Shown piece after piece: positions 48,667-60,000 of a DNA stretch of 64,000 nt (its first letter is position 1; each line of letters opens with the position of its first letter). The stretch spans positions 620,001 to 684,000 of the forward strand of contig BCHU01000002.1 of the NCBI GenBank assembly GCA_001599715.1, written 5' to 3'. The position numbers and the translations under genes were made by a program. Under the pieces are notes generated by a model. The model ran no database searches. It had not been told where the DNA came from and was given only the letters and a program-made list of their open reading frames with translations. Source of the DNA: Phaeotremella fagi (Eukaryota > Basidiomycota > Tremellomycetes > Tremellales > Phaeotremellaceae).

Positions 48667-49108
48667 CTAAAACAGGGATGCCTTCACTCTTCCTCCAAGC
48701 TCACTCTCATCGGTGAAAGGCCCCCCATTCTCATCACGAGCTCTCCAGAAATCACTTATCTCCTCTGAATTGAATCTCTTAATCAATAACCCATACATAA
48801 GAGTTGGTAGAATGACGTGGTAGTTATCAGTTGGAACGAAAACAGTACAATCTTTGTGGAGTGTGATAGTGGTTTTAGCTTCGAGATCGAGATGTTCAAG
48901 CGGGGTTGTGACCTTGAGGCTGCATGGACCGTTCCATAGAATGACTCGATCGATAGAACTAGTGCGATCGGTGGTTTCATCGCATAGATCTGCGATCTTG
49001 GTGTAAAAGCTGGTCGTGGTGCGATCCTTTGCGTGCTGTGTAAGGATCATGTTAGTAATCGCTCAGAGAACCCTTATAACTTACGGCTTCCCAATGAATT
49101 GTACTCAT
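48667..49108 (-). CDS. Tandem paralogue D, small protein of unknown function
   Basis: Exon 1 encodes MSTIHWEA, followed by a phase-0 intron and then HAKDRTTTSFYTKIADLCDE. Family blocks are FYTKIADLCDETTDRTSSID, VTTPLEHLDLEAKTTITL, CTVFVPTDNYHV and ISDFWRARDENGGPFTDESE, ending VKASLF. About 130 residues. It is most similar to C in the N-terminal half. Confidence 0.75.
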
Positions 49109-49557
49109 TTTATCTTTGCTTTGCAGGTCAGTATTCTAATATGTTCAGTATATCAGATCTTAAACAGGGCTTCAAAGTTTGTGAAAGAGAAAGACACTTG
49201 TACTAAGAAATTGAAAATTTCATATTCCCTTCGTCGGGGACTTGTAGAGGAGAAGTCGAAAAGCCTTCTACAAGCGGAGAATGTACTTTCTTCCATACAC
49301 TGCTTGGAAAAAGGTCAAACTCCCTTTGACTAACCTTTGTACCAACAGCTCTCCTGTATTCACAACTCGGTGAAATGTCAAATCTCAGACGACTGAGTCT
49401 TCGAAGGAAGACACCGAAGATAGGCTGCTCTACATTGACTACCTTTGTTCACTGAATTATTCAATCCGTAAACTCCACATCCAAAGATTCAGGCACAACA
49501 TAACCGATCCACCTCAGTAAGATATGGCGACAACAACATCTGCGTCTTCAACATATT
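49109..49557. promoter_or_regulatory. Divergent region between paralogue D and the FAH gene
   Basis: The 449-bp gap should hold both promoters. An upstream ATG at about 49524 opens a short frame that stops within the FAH 5' region in another frame, so it could act as an overlapping upstream ORF. Nothing else is notable. Confidence 0.4.
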
Positions 49558-50623
49558 ATGTCCTACCGCCGTCTAATTCGATTTCTCCCAAAGAGATCCC
49601 CTCAAACTATCCTAATAGGCGAGCCTGTGAATCCCACCCAAGATGTGGGTTTAGCAACTTACGCCAATGAACCAGTCGAGGTCGAAGTCTTTTCAGGAAA
49701 CTCAATCTTATCACCAGGAGAACGTACTGGTCGTAAAGAGTTCGTCGATAGTCTCTTAAGCCCACTCAGTCAGAATGAGGTAGGAACGATCAGGTGTATT
49801 GGTTTGAATGTAAGTTTTACATTCCTGCAGATAGTTGACATCGGTAGTACGTCCGTCATGCTGAAGAAGTAAAAATGGCAATACCAACAAGTCCAACCGT
49901 TTTCTACAAACCCAATACAGCTCTTGCAGATCCTTACCCGGCACCAACGATCATACCAAAACCGTTCGTCAAAGATGATGCAGCAGATTATGAAGCGGAA
50001 TTAGCGATAGTCATTGGGAAAACTGCAAAGAATGTCACCGAAGATGAAGCACTTGATTATCTGCTCGGGTGGGTCTCATTTCGTTTTCGAACGGGCTTCT
50101 AGCTGATGCATTTGGGAATATCAGGTTTACAGCTGCCAACGACGTTTCATCTCGTGTAGCTCAATTCGCTCGATCCCAATGGTCTTATTCGAAATCTTTC
50201 GATGGGGCTTGTCCAATTGGACCTGCTTTCGTACCTAAAAGTCAAGTTGAGGATATTGCAAAGATCAAATTGACTGGTATCCACAACGGAAACAAGGTCC
50301 AAGAAAGTTACTTGGAGTGAGTCTCCTGTGGAAACAAAAATGAATTATCACTGATGCCTGTCAGCGATTTGATATTCTCTATACCAAAAATCATCTCTTT
50401 CTTGAGTCAAGGAACTACTTTATTACGAGGGACTTTGATTATAACTGGGTTAGTTCTGGCTAATACAGTACATGAATCTGTTGTCTGACCTCTTCTTAGT
50501 ACACCATCTGGAATTGGATGGTCTCGCGAGCCAAGATTACTATTGAACGATGGTGATGAATTTAGAGTACAGGTTTCTCATGGAGTTGGTACTTTGATAA
50601 ATAAAATTGTAGCTGAGAAATGA
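49558..50623 (+). CDS. Fumarylacetoacetate hydrolase (FAH) family protein
   Basis: The start at 49558 gives MSYRRLIRFLPKRSPQ, the usual W/Y-x-R-L-I-R-F opening of fungal FAH-domain proteins. It continues with NPTQDVGLATYANEP, then across a splice IGLNYVRHAEEVKMAIP (metal-binding region), DAADYEAELAIVIGKTAKNV (E-x-E metal ligands), GFTAANDVSSRVAQFARSQW and FDGACPIGPAFVP. The end includes TGTPSGIGWSREPRLLLNDG and a short tail KIVAEK. Members cleave C-C bonds of acylpyruvates or act as oxaloacetate decarboxylases. The exact substrate is not readable. Confidence 0.9.
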
Positions 50624-50993
50624 GATGAATTATGCTATATGTAGGAGGGTCTCCAAAGTTATCGTTTTCATCACAACGTTCTTGCATCGTCTCGATGCCA
50701 TGGGTAGCTGTGTGTTCGAGGCGATGTAACCAAGACACAAAGACAGAGACGGCAGAGACAGGGCGGCGGGGAGTATGCTTAAATAGCTGTGCCAAGAACA
50801 TGGAATTGGTTTCAACGTCATCTATAATCGATTCTTCTCCATCTTCCTTATTCTTTACCTTCTTTCACCTACTACATATCCTATATCTTCCGCTTAACAT
50901 CCACCAGTTCCAATCTCAACAGACACCTCATCTCCACACCAATTCCAACAATCACGAAACAGAAGCAGAAACCAATTTCATTTGACAATAGGG
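50624..50993. promoter_or_regulatory. Upstream region of the two-repeat gene
   Basis: The 370-bp gap holds the FAH 3' UTR and a C/T- and CAA-rich leader (about 50830-50990). No gene is visible. Confidence 0.4.
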
Positions 50994-51924
50994 ATGTTTG
51001 GAGATAAAGCCCCACCATACAATTCACCACCTCAACAACAATTTCAAGATCAGAAACAATCAGTCCCATATCAACAGCAGCCTTTACCACCAACTTTCGC
51101 TTGTATAATCCTAAGTCGATCTGATCGTGTCCGAATCTGTAATTTCCCACCACACATCACTCCAATCGTTAAAGAAGCTGTTCAAAGAGTTTGGGTGCCT
51201 GGTGTTCAGAAGGAAGGGTTGTATCAAAATTGCTATGAGATTAAGCTAAGGGGGAACCCATGTGAGTTTATCTCCTCAAAATCGCAATGTATATTGAGCT
51301 AATCTTCTGATAGGGACCGGTCAGATGTCAGAAGCCGTCCCAGCTCGTCGACTGGTTATCCACATCCTTCACGGTCTTGCAGCTGCAGGCTGGGAATTAG
51401 TAGCATCCTGTGATCTATCAAAGAAAGATTGGGATAAAGATACATTGTTCTTCAAGTCTGCTCCTCCTCGTCAACGATATTTCTTCTCGATAAGTTTCAA
51501 TGAGAGTGATAAGATAAGGATGATCGACTCACCGAACCAACAGACTTTACAGGCATTCATTGCGGCGGTTAGAGTGAGTGTCTTTTGCTTTAAGGTTCGG
51601 GATTCAGAGCTTAATCAAAGATTAGACTTGGCCTTTGGGCATTCAAGATGCTAAAGAGAAAGAACCGAATTGTTACCAAATGAAATTAAAGGGCACGCCC
51701 TGGTGGAGTAGTGACGGTAATCAGATCGCTTTCTCTCGTGTCTTACTTTGTAACCTGTTGGGAGCTATGGAATCTCAAGGTTTCGAACTTGTCGGTAGTG
51801 TTGATATGAGTGTTGGACACTCTGGTAACGACAATGGAGGAGCTGATTGTGAGTTTAAGAGTTTTCGTGCGGACGTCAATTGACAGTGAATACAGTGGAT
51901 ACTTGGTTCTTTGCCAGTAAATGA
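50994..51924 (+). CDS. Uncharacterised protein with two tandem copies of one domain
   Basis: Four exons (introns near 51262, 51574 and 51850). The ATG at 50994 gives a Pro/Gln-rich start (MFGDKAPPYNSPPQQQFQ). Domain 1 reads DRVRICNFPPHITP, CYEIKLRGNPW and RRLVIHILHGLAAAGWELVA, ending DTLFFK. Domain 2 reads DKIRMIDSPNQQTLQ, TWPLGIQDAKEKEPNCYQMK, KGTPWW and RVLLCNLLGAMESQGFELVG, ending DTWFFASK. The paired motifs (x-C-Y-x-x-K-L-x-G-x-P-W and L-x-A-x-x-x-G-(W/F)-E-L-V) show an internal duplication. I recognise this as a widespread fungal family without an assigned function. About 260 residues. Confidence 0.8.
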
Positions 51925-52369
51925 TCAGTCTGCCCCTTAGATCTCTTTGTAGCTGGATCTGTATTTGTCTCGATAATAATATTATAATAAGAATGATACC
52001 CTAGACGAGTACATACTGAGTTAAATAGTTTTGACATGTAACGAGTAATGCAAGCTTGAGAATATGGAAGGGCAATAGAACAGACGTGGAAGGTGTTGCA
52101 GTGTAAAAGAAAGGAAATGGAATAGTAGGATCGCCTGACATCAGACCTACCATACTCACATGAAGGCAACTACAACCATAATAGGTGTTCTCCCAATGAT
52201 AGCAAAAATCTTACCAATTTTCATCACAGATCACACAGAAAAAATGATATCATTACCTGTACATACTTACTATATCCACCTAAAGTGAAACAATGATTTT
52301 TTTTATCTTTCTCCCAGTCCGACACATAATCTAGACGAAGACGAGATCATCGTAATGACTAAAAGGCGA
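51925..52369. other. Convergent 3' region before U1-70K
   Basis: The 445-bp gap between convergent genes holds 3' UTRs; AATAATATTATAATAAG near 51975 is AT-rich polyadenylation-like sequence. No gene is seen. Confidence 0.45.
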
Positions 52370-53896
52370 TCAATAGCGCATTCTTTTAGAATCTCTATCT
52401 TCATACCCTCCCCGTCCACTCTGTCCACTGTACCCATTCCCACTACCTCCTGGAGGTGCACCATCAAAATTTCTTTTGTAACCACCATCTTGACCCCCGC
52501 CTTGGAATCCGTTGCCTTGTGATTGGAATCCACCAGGTGCACCTCCACTGTAGATTTATCAGTATAATTTATCTTCTTTCGTTCAATACTTACCCGTAGC
52601 CCCCTGAATTACCGTTGAAACCACCACGATCACCACCACCAAATCCTCCTCTCCCTCCTTGGAATCCGCCTCTGTCACCGCCACCGAAACCACCCCTTCC
52701 ACCTTGGAAACCACCTCTATCACCACCACTTTGGAAACCACCTCTATCGCCACCACCCTGGAATCCACCTCTATCACCACCACCTTGGAATCCACCCCTA
52801 TCACCACCCCCTTGGAACCCTCCTCGTCCACCGAATCCACCACCACCAGGTGGTCCACCTCTATTACCCCCAAAGCCTCCTCTGAACCCACCACCACCAC
52901 CACCACCTCGACCTCCGAATCCTCCTCTTCCTCCCCCTCTGCCAAATCCACCTCCACCACCGAATCCACCTCTGACAGGTGCAAATACTGGAGCTGCCTC
53001 TGCTGGTTTGGGTTTTGGTGGTCTTCCTCCTAATCCTCCTCCTAGTTTTCTGGGTTTCCATCCTTTCACCGTACGTCCTCTTTCTACATCGACGAGAATC
53101 TTTTTATGATGGATGGGGATGCCTTCAGCATCTTTGTAGGCGGCTAAGAAATGGGTCAGAATACGACTCGTTACCATGTTCAGCTTACCTTTCATATCTC
53201 TTTCTCTCTCGTAAACAATAAATGCGTAGCTGTTGCTCTTCCCTTTCCTGTTTTTCACTATTCTAACACTCTCGATAGTGCCATACATTTCGAATTCTCT
53301 TCTAAGATCAGCTTCCGTTGTTTTCTTGGACTGTAAGGTGTCAGTGAATGATTCCATGTAAAAGTAAAAATGACCTACTAGTTTAGAGATGAACAGCGTT
53401 TTATAAGGGTCACCGACAGCTTTTTCGTCCTTTTGAGGTTGATCTGGGGAGATTCTCATCAGCAAATCGCGTTCATCGACATGAAACTTTACATACACTC
53501 TTTCTCGGCATTCTCTTTGTATTCAGCCTGTCTCTTCTTCCTCAACTCCTTTTTGTAATCGATAGCAGCCTGTCCAATAAGACCCATTTCTTTCGCAACG
53601 TCCTTCTTCTTCTTGACAACCTTCCCATCTTTTTCTTTGGTTTCAACTTCTTCTTCCTTCTTTACAACCTCCTTCTCATCGGCAACAGCTCCATCCTCAG
53701 CTTTCGCCTGATCGGCTAAACCTTGTTTCAATTCTTCTTCTTCAGCTTCCTCCTTCAGTCGAGCTAGTAGTGATGCTACACCTGTAAGATTGTTGCCACC
53801 GCGTCTGCTTTCATCTTTTGTTAATGGTTTTAGAAATATCGGTAGGGGACGAGGTGCGAAGAGTTTGAGTAGATTTGGTGGGAGGAGTGCTGTCAT
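52370..53896 (-). CDS. U1 snRNP 70 kDa protein (U1-70K)
   Basis: U1-70K binds U1 snRNA stem-loop I at 5' splice sites. The start at 53896 gives MTALLPPNLLKLFAPRPLPI, the classical N-terminus, with a lysine/glutamate-rich insert. An intron after AEYKENAEKE joins to YQPQKDEKAVGDPYKTLFIS. The RRM shows RRVIVKN-like RIVKNRKGKSNSYAFIVYER and KAAYKDAEG, then ILVDVERGRTVKGWKPRKLG. The tail is a long RGG/Gly-rich domain built from GGDRGGFQG units, then a last exon ending DSKRMRY. Yeast Snp1 is the counterpart. The RGG length is notable. Confidence 0.95.
52650..52990 (-). repeat. RGG/GGDRGGFQG tandem repeat encoding region
   Basis: The DNA repeats a unit of about 27-30 bp coding GGDRGGFQG-type peptides, at least six times, with variation. 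It creates long open frames on the other strand that are not genes. Confidence 0.85.
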
Positions 53897-54188
53897 TTCG
53901 AAGTGATCAGTCTCAGTGAGGGTGGGATAGGTCGTTGAAGAATGAGAATACTATTGATTAAATGATTTTAAGACTGAAACAGTAGAAGAGAATGTAAATG
54001 ATGATGAACGAAATTGATAGTACTAAAGGCTTATCACTCAACCCATCTCATTCCATTTTATTACACGTCATTATCGCCGAAAGCAAGATTTTATTTCAGA
54101 ATTTCAACTTCACTGTTGTTACTGATTTATACTTAAATTACCATATATCTATATCCGAATTCAAGGACACATCGACACTGCACAGAAA

Positions 54189-56903
54189 ATGTCATCAGAT
54201 CCTCGTTTCGCTCGTCTAAAAACCGATCCTAGATTCAGGAAACCAAAGCAAAAAAATCTGAAAGTTGAAATCGATGAACGTTTCAGAGATGTATTGGAGA
54301 GTGAGGAGTTTGGTGGTAAAGGGAAAGGCAAGGGTAAAGCTTCAAATGGTTCTGGTAAGTATCTATAACATGACAATTTTTGGGTTCTGACTTGTATCTA
54401 GCTCGGGTCGATAAACGTGGAAGACCAATAGCATCGTCGCATCATTCTGATCAATTGAAGAGATTTTACCGATTGAAATCCCCTTCACCATCTGGTTCTG
54501 GAGATAATGAAAGCGGTTTCGTTGATTACGCTCGAGGTGAAGGTAATCTTGCTTCGTCTGGATCAGAAGATGAAGGTTCTGAAGAAGAGTCTGAGATCGA
54601 AGATGAAGAATTGGAACTTGGTGTAAAGAGTAATCGACTACCGAAGTACGACCTGGACAGTGAAGGATCTGAATCAGAAAGTGAAAGTGACGGTAGTCAT
54701 CTTGACATCAACTTATCAGAAGACGATGAGGTATCTGCCTTTCCCCCAGAAAACGACGAGGAGGAAGACGACGACGAAGAAGAAGAAGAAGAATCCGTCC
54801 CACCAACAAAAAGAATCGCAGCGGTCAATCTCGATTGGGATAATCTCCGAGCAGGGGATCTTTTCTCAATCTTCAACTCATTCTTGAATCAACCTATTGC
54901 GTCTTCTTCAAAATCTGGTCAGAATACCGCTGTTCATGGGAAATTGTTGAATGTAAAAATCTACCCCAGTGAATTTGGGAAAGCGAGAATGGAAAAGGAG
55001 GAACAGGAAGGTCCAGGAGGTGGAATTTTCATTTCGAAACCTGGGGAAAAGAAGAAAAGTAAACGTAGAGAAGAGTTTGTGCTTCACGAGTCGGACTCGG
55101 AGCTGGGAGAAGACGAGGACGGGGATGAAAAATTAGATGACGATGTTGATTTTGACGAGGAGAATGATGACGAGAACTCTGAGGTTGTGTCTGCGGAGGA
55201 TGGCGATGATGACGATGACGTGGATGGCTCAGACGATGAGGAAGAAGAATTTGATCTTGAAGGCGAGGAGTTGGAAATTGTTTCAGACGTATCCTCACAA
55301 GCCGGAGAAGAGGATATCAACATGGATCAGTTGAGACAATATCAACTAGAGCGTCTGAGGTGATTAGCTTTTTCTACTATCAAGGACCAAGCTGATTATT
55401 CAGATATTACTACGCAATTGCAACATTCTCTACTATCGCTGCGGCTGAACATGTAATGGACGAATGTAACGGAACGGAATTTGAACGGACTGCCAATGTT
55501 ATGGATTTGAGCTATGTTGCAGAAGGGATGGAATTTGAGGAAGATGATCTGAAGTGAGTTTTTCTTATATTTTGGTGCACATTGACACTAATAACCTTCA
55601 GGGATGAAGCGGACAAAGAACCAAAGGCTTATAAGGGGAACGACTTCGTTACAAGCGTAAGCTACTTCGTCGGAGTCAAGAGACAATAGCTTATAACCAA
55701 TAGGCTTTGCGACACTCCAAAGTGAAATTGACTTGGGATCAAGACGATCCAAATCGAGCCAAACTTACTCGTCGAACTCTTACACGAGAAGAAATCGAAG
55801 ATCAAGATTTCAAAGCGTTCCTAGCTTCATCAGGCAGTGAAGATGAGGAAGAGGACGATATCGTCGAAGGCGATCAACCATCCACAATCTCTGCTAAGCA
55901 AGATAAGAAGACCAAAAAACAAGCTACCAAAGAAAGAACCGAGAAACTTCGTGCTCTACTTCTTGGTGGTGATGGTGATGATGACGAAGCGAATGTTTGG
56001 GGTAAAGCCGGTACCGCTTGGAAAGATGAATTATCTAAAACCAGTGCCGAAAAGAAAGTCAAAGGTAAAGGTAAAGATAAAAACGATGAGATGGAAATTA
56101 CCTTTAAACCTGGACTCAGTGTTAATAAATCCAAATCTAATTCAAACGGCGTTGAACCTGATGAAGAGAATCTGACGACATTGGAGAAATATCAAAGAAG
56201 GATGAAAGAGAAGAAAGAGAGGAAAAAGGAGAAATTGGAATTGAAGTGGGCAGCTAAAGAAGATAAATCAGAAAAGGGTGATGTGAAGAAAGACGATTTC
56301 TTCGGAGATTCAGGATCAGATGATGAACCGGTAGAAAAACCTCCAAAATCAACCAAAAAACTAGTACCCGAACCCAAAGAAACCGAATTGGTCGAAGACG
56401 AATCCGAACATTTCTCAATGAAGGATATCATCAAGTCCGAAAAGACTGATGGTAAGAAACGCAAGCGATCTCGAGGGAAGGTGAAGAAAGAGGCTGAGAT
56501 GGAGGCAGCTGGTCGAACGAGGGACATTGAACTTGGTGATAAGAATTGGAAGATTGATGTTAAGGATGATAGATTCAAGGCTCTGCATGAAGAACCTGAT
56601 TTCGCTATCGATCCTTCAAACCCTCAGTATGTTTGATTTTCATTCTCAGAAGAGTACTCAATACTGATCACATCAATTAGTTTCACCAAAACTAAAGCTA
56701 TGAAAGATCTACTTGCTGAACGTAGATCCAGAAAAAGCGGTGATAACGGAGATGGCGAGACTGTTGTTGAAACCAGGAAACCTGCTGCTAGGATCGATAA
56801 AGAGACTACAAACGGTGAAAAGGATCTTAGTGCTCTTGTCAACAGTGTCAAACGGAGAATGGACGGACATGGTTCAAAACATAGGAAACGATCCCGAAAA
56901 TAA
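54189..56903 (+). CDS. ESF1: Pre-rRNA processing protein ESF1 (NUC153 domain)
   Basis: Esf1 is a nucleolar 90S/SSU processome factor needed for 18S rRNA maturation. The start at 54189 gives MSSDPRFARLKTDPRFRKPK, with the ESF1 start block DPRF-x-DPRF and KVEIDERFRDVLESE. An intron follows, then RVDKRGRPIASSHHSDQLKR. The middle is strongly acidic (D/E runs), followed by a conserved ferredoxin-like region around LERLRYYYAIATFSTIAAAE and MDLSYVAEGMEFEEDD. The NUC153-like C-terminal region is FKALHEEPDFAIDPSNP, ending in basic tail KHRKRSRK. About 840 residues across six exons. Confidence 0.93.
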
Positions 56904-57035
56904 TTGATTTCTTTGTTCATTCAATCATTCATGCATCAATAATTTCCTTTATCTACAGATACAATATCTTAAAATTAACTGGAGCCAATCTATATAAATT
57001 CACTAATTCGTTTCATTCTCATTGTCATGTCCAGT

Positions 57036-60000
57036 CTAAGAACCTTCAGCGCCAGGTTGAAAAACGTCGACATATCTATTTCGCATTGACTTCTTAGCTG
57101 CAGAAGCGGGTCTCTTTGATGGAGGTCTTGATAACAGATCATCAATTGATGCTTGAGCACTAGGTGCTCTAGATCCAGGTGGTCCAGATGACGGTGGGGG
57201 TGGACCAGAAGATGATGTAGGTGGTCTACCAAGACCAATTGGAGGTGGGGGCATGCCCGATGGCGGTGATGGTAAATCAGAAGCTGTGATTGATTCCTGT
57301 AAAGTCGATTTCATTCTTCTGACGGATCCATCGTTGGTTTCTGGGAAGCCTGAAGACGCTGAAACTGATCTCGAAGGGGGTCCATTTGGTCTTCCACCTT
57401 GAGATGGAGGTGGAGTCGCTGAAGATGCCCTGTTGCTGTCCGGTACTTCTGTTCTCATTGATCGAGATGGGGAAGCCGTTTGAGCACGGGGTGGAGGTGG
57501 AGGTGGAGAAGGTGCAGCTTCAGGAGTCGACTAGAAAGTAGTTTAGTACAGTCTCAAATATGTAGATCTCAAACTTACACCTTTCACAATCCATCGCTTC
57601 AGATCCTTATCAAACACCATGGAACTTTCTTCACCAAGTTTAGCTTTGATAGGTCCAGAAGTTTGACCTTCTTTCTTTCCCCACCATTTCCCTAACCATC
57701 CAGATGGTTTAGCATCAGCTTTAGCAGGTGAAGTTTCAGAAGCAGCCTCAACTTTAGGTTGAGCTTTGGTCTCCGTCTCCTTTGATGAGTCGTCCTTGCC
57801 CTCTGCTCGAGGCGTGCGAGCTCGAGAAAATGAACTGTTACCGAAACCCAAATCTTCGTCGTCGTCATCTTCGAAAGCGGGTTTATGAGATGTTGTAGGA
57901 CCGTAATTTGACTTCGACTGCGTGTTCAATGACAAAGCGGCCATGGGATTGATGAAGTCTCCACCTTCCTCTGTTTCAACAGGCGCAGTCTCTTCTTGTG
58001 TCGTTTCCTCACTCTGTATTCCCCATGGAGAACATGAAGATGACGCGTTGTAACCATTAGCGATCTGATCCCCATATGAAGACGATGAAGACAGAGTCGA
58101 GTTGTATGATGGTTCCATGACATGGCTGGATTGTCTAGGTCCAGGCGAGGGTCGACGAGAATCGGGATGTCCGTATCCACCATCCAATGCTGAAGTCGGT
58201 CGAGGCAGGTCGGCGTTAAAAGAGATAGTGCTGAAATGTGAGAATGGTCCAGCAGTTCCACCAGAACCACCGTTGTTCGAAACCACTTGAGCAGCAGCAG
58301 CAGTCTTACTGCTATCTCCATCTTCGTCACCAGCAATGAATTTAGTCAGTCGACCTTCGATCCATGATCCCAATTTATCCAAACCAGGTTTAGCGGTTTG
58401 TTTTCTACCGCTCATGATTCTAGCAGGATTGGGTGAAGGTGTACCTGTAAGTCTTTCGACTAAATCTTGAAGACTAGCTGCCAGGGTTCGAGGTAGATGG
58501 TTCACACCAGTTTTACCGACTTTGGAAGCTGCCTCCACAGCAGTGCAATATCTGATTTATGTCAGCTGATGTTCCGAAATGCGATAGCTCACCTCTGGGC
58601 CTGATCAACATCCCCAAGCTCCGTCGCTTGCCAAGCTCGTTGAACTTTGTACGGTAGCAATTGCGGCAAACCAGGGAAAGGCAGTTCAAGACCTTTAGGA
58701 GTAGGTACCAAGCTTCTAGCGTATTCAGCAATCTCTGCGAAAAGAATTCCATCCTCATCATGAGGATCGCTAACGAAAGGTATAGGTCGTTCGAAAGCGC
58801 CGACGGTAACATCGGCAAATGGTGAAGTTGGTGATAGCAAGTAGCTTGGAAAGGTCAGTTTAGCTTTAGGTAACAACTTACCAAGCATAAGCAGCATGTC
58901 TTAGACCAGAAGATAAAAGTCGGTTACCCAATTCTTCCAAGATAGCAAGATCGGTTGGTTTACAGTTGAAGACCACTGCGCTGATGACGTCACGCCATTG
59001 ATCACCAGAAGGATCATCTGTAATGGTAGCAGCTTCAATGAGTTCGTCAACTAGATTTGGTCAGCTACAGTACGTTGTGAACAGATGAATTCTTACCAGA
59101 TGTCGACGTTGATCCTGAGAACAAAGTATAAGCAGCTTTCATTGCAGCACTTCGAGTAGTAGTTTGCGAAAATTCAGATTTCGAGAAACGAGAAACGATC
59201 TGTTTCCATAAATCTTGATCGACACTACTGGAAATGACGAGAGCATGAGACCAAAGACCGGCGTCGGCGGCGAAGAGTGCAGCATCCCTCTTATGTCCAC
59301 CAAGTAATAGTGACGATATTTGTTCTAGTTGAGCAGGCGAAGCAGTCACGGAAGCAGCAGTACTTGAAGGATACAGCGACCCTGTAAATCCGTTTACCGA
59401 CGATTGCTTCGAATGAGATGGAATCGTCACAGTAGACGGGACGGATGTTGAAGGATTCGACAAAGCGATTCGAACAGCATCTTCAACTTTCTCACTAGAA
59501 CCAGTCAGCAATGTAAGTCCATTGAAACTCACCTTCCATAAAGCTTTCCATCCCCGATCACCATAGCAGAAAGCAACCTAACAAGGACCAATTTACCCTC
59601 TTCCTCCCGTCTTGCACGACTGGCAGAAGATCGCAAGAATGGAAGACCTTTTTCAATCTCATCCGCTCTAGCTTCAAGATAACCGACAACAGCTTCACGT
59701 TTCTTCTTCTCGCCTGCAGCGCCTTTTGGTGTCGAGGGATCAAGAAGCAAAGGACCAGGGAACGTAGCGTCGTTGGATCTTAAAGCACTAGCCTCGACTA
59801 GATCGGATACTTTTCTGATCCAGAGTTGACCTCGCTGAGAAGCATATCCATAGGAAGGTTTTCGTGCATGCGCCATGGAACCACTGGCGATTGATTCTGC
59901 GACATCAGCACCAGCAGGGAACGCAGTGATAATCATTCCACCGAAACCGAAGACCGCAATTGGTGCGTTTCTCGCATCGATGCTACATCTTCCAAGAGGA

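Noticed and set aside
52615..53109. Long plus-strand open frame rich in Pro (PPNPPLPP repeats)
   Set aside because: It is the antisense shadow of the U1-70K RGG repeat; the composition and strand are explained by the real gene.
55029..55323. Minus-strand Ser-rich open frames inside ESF1
   Set aside because: They mirror the acidic GAT/GAA-rich coding sequence of ESF1.
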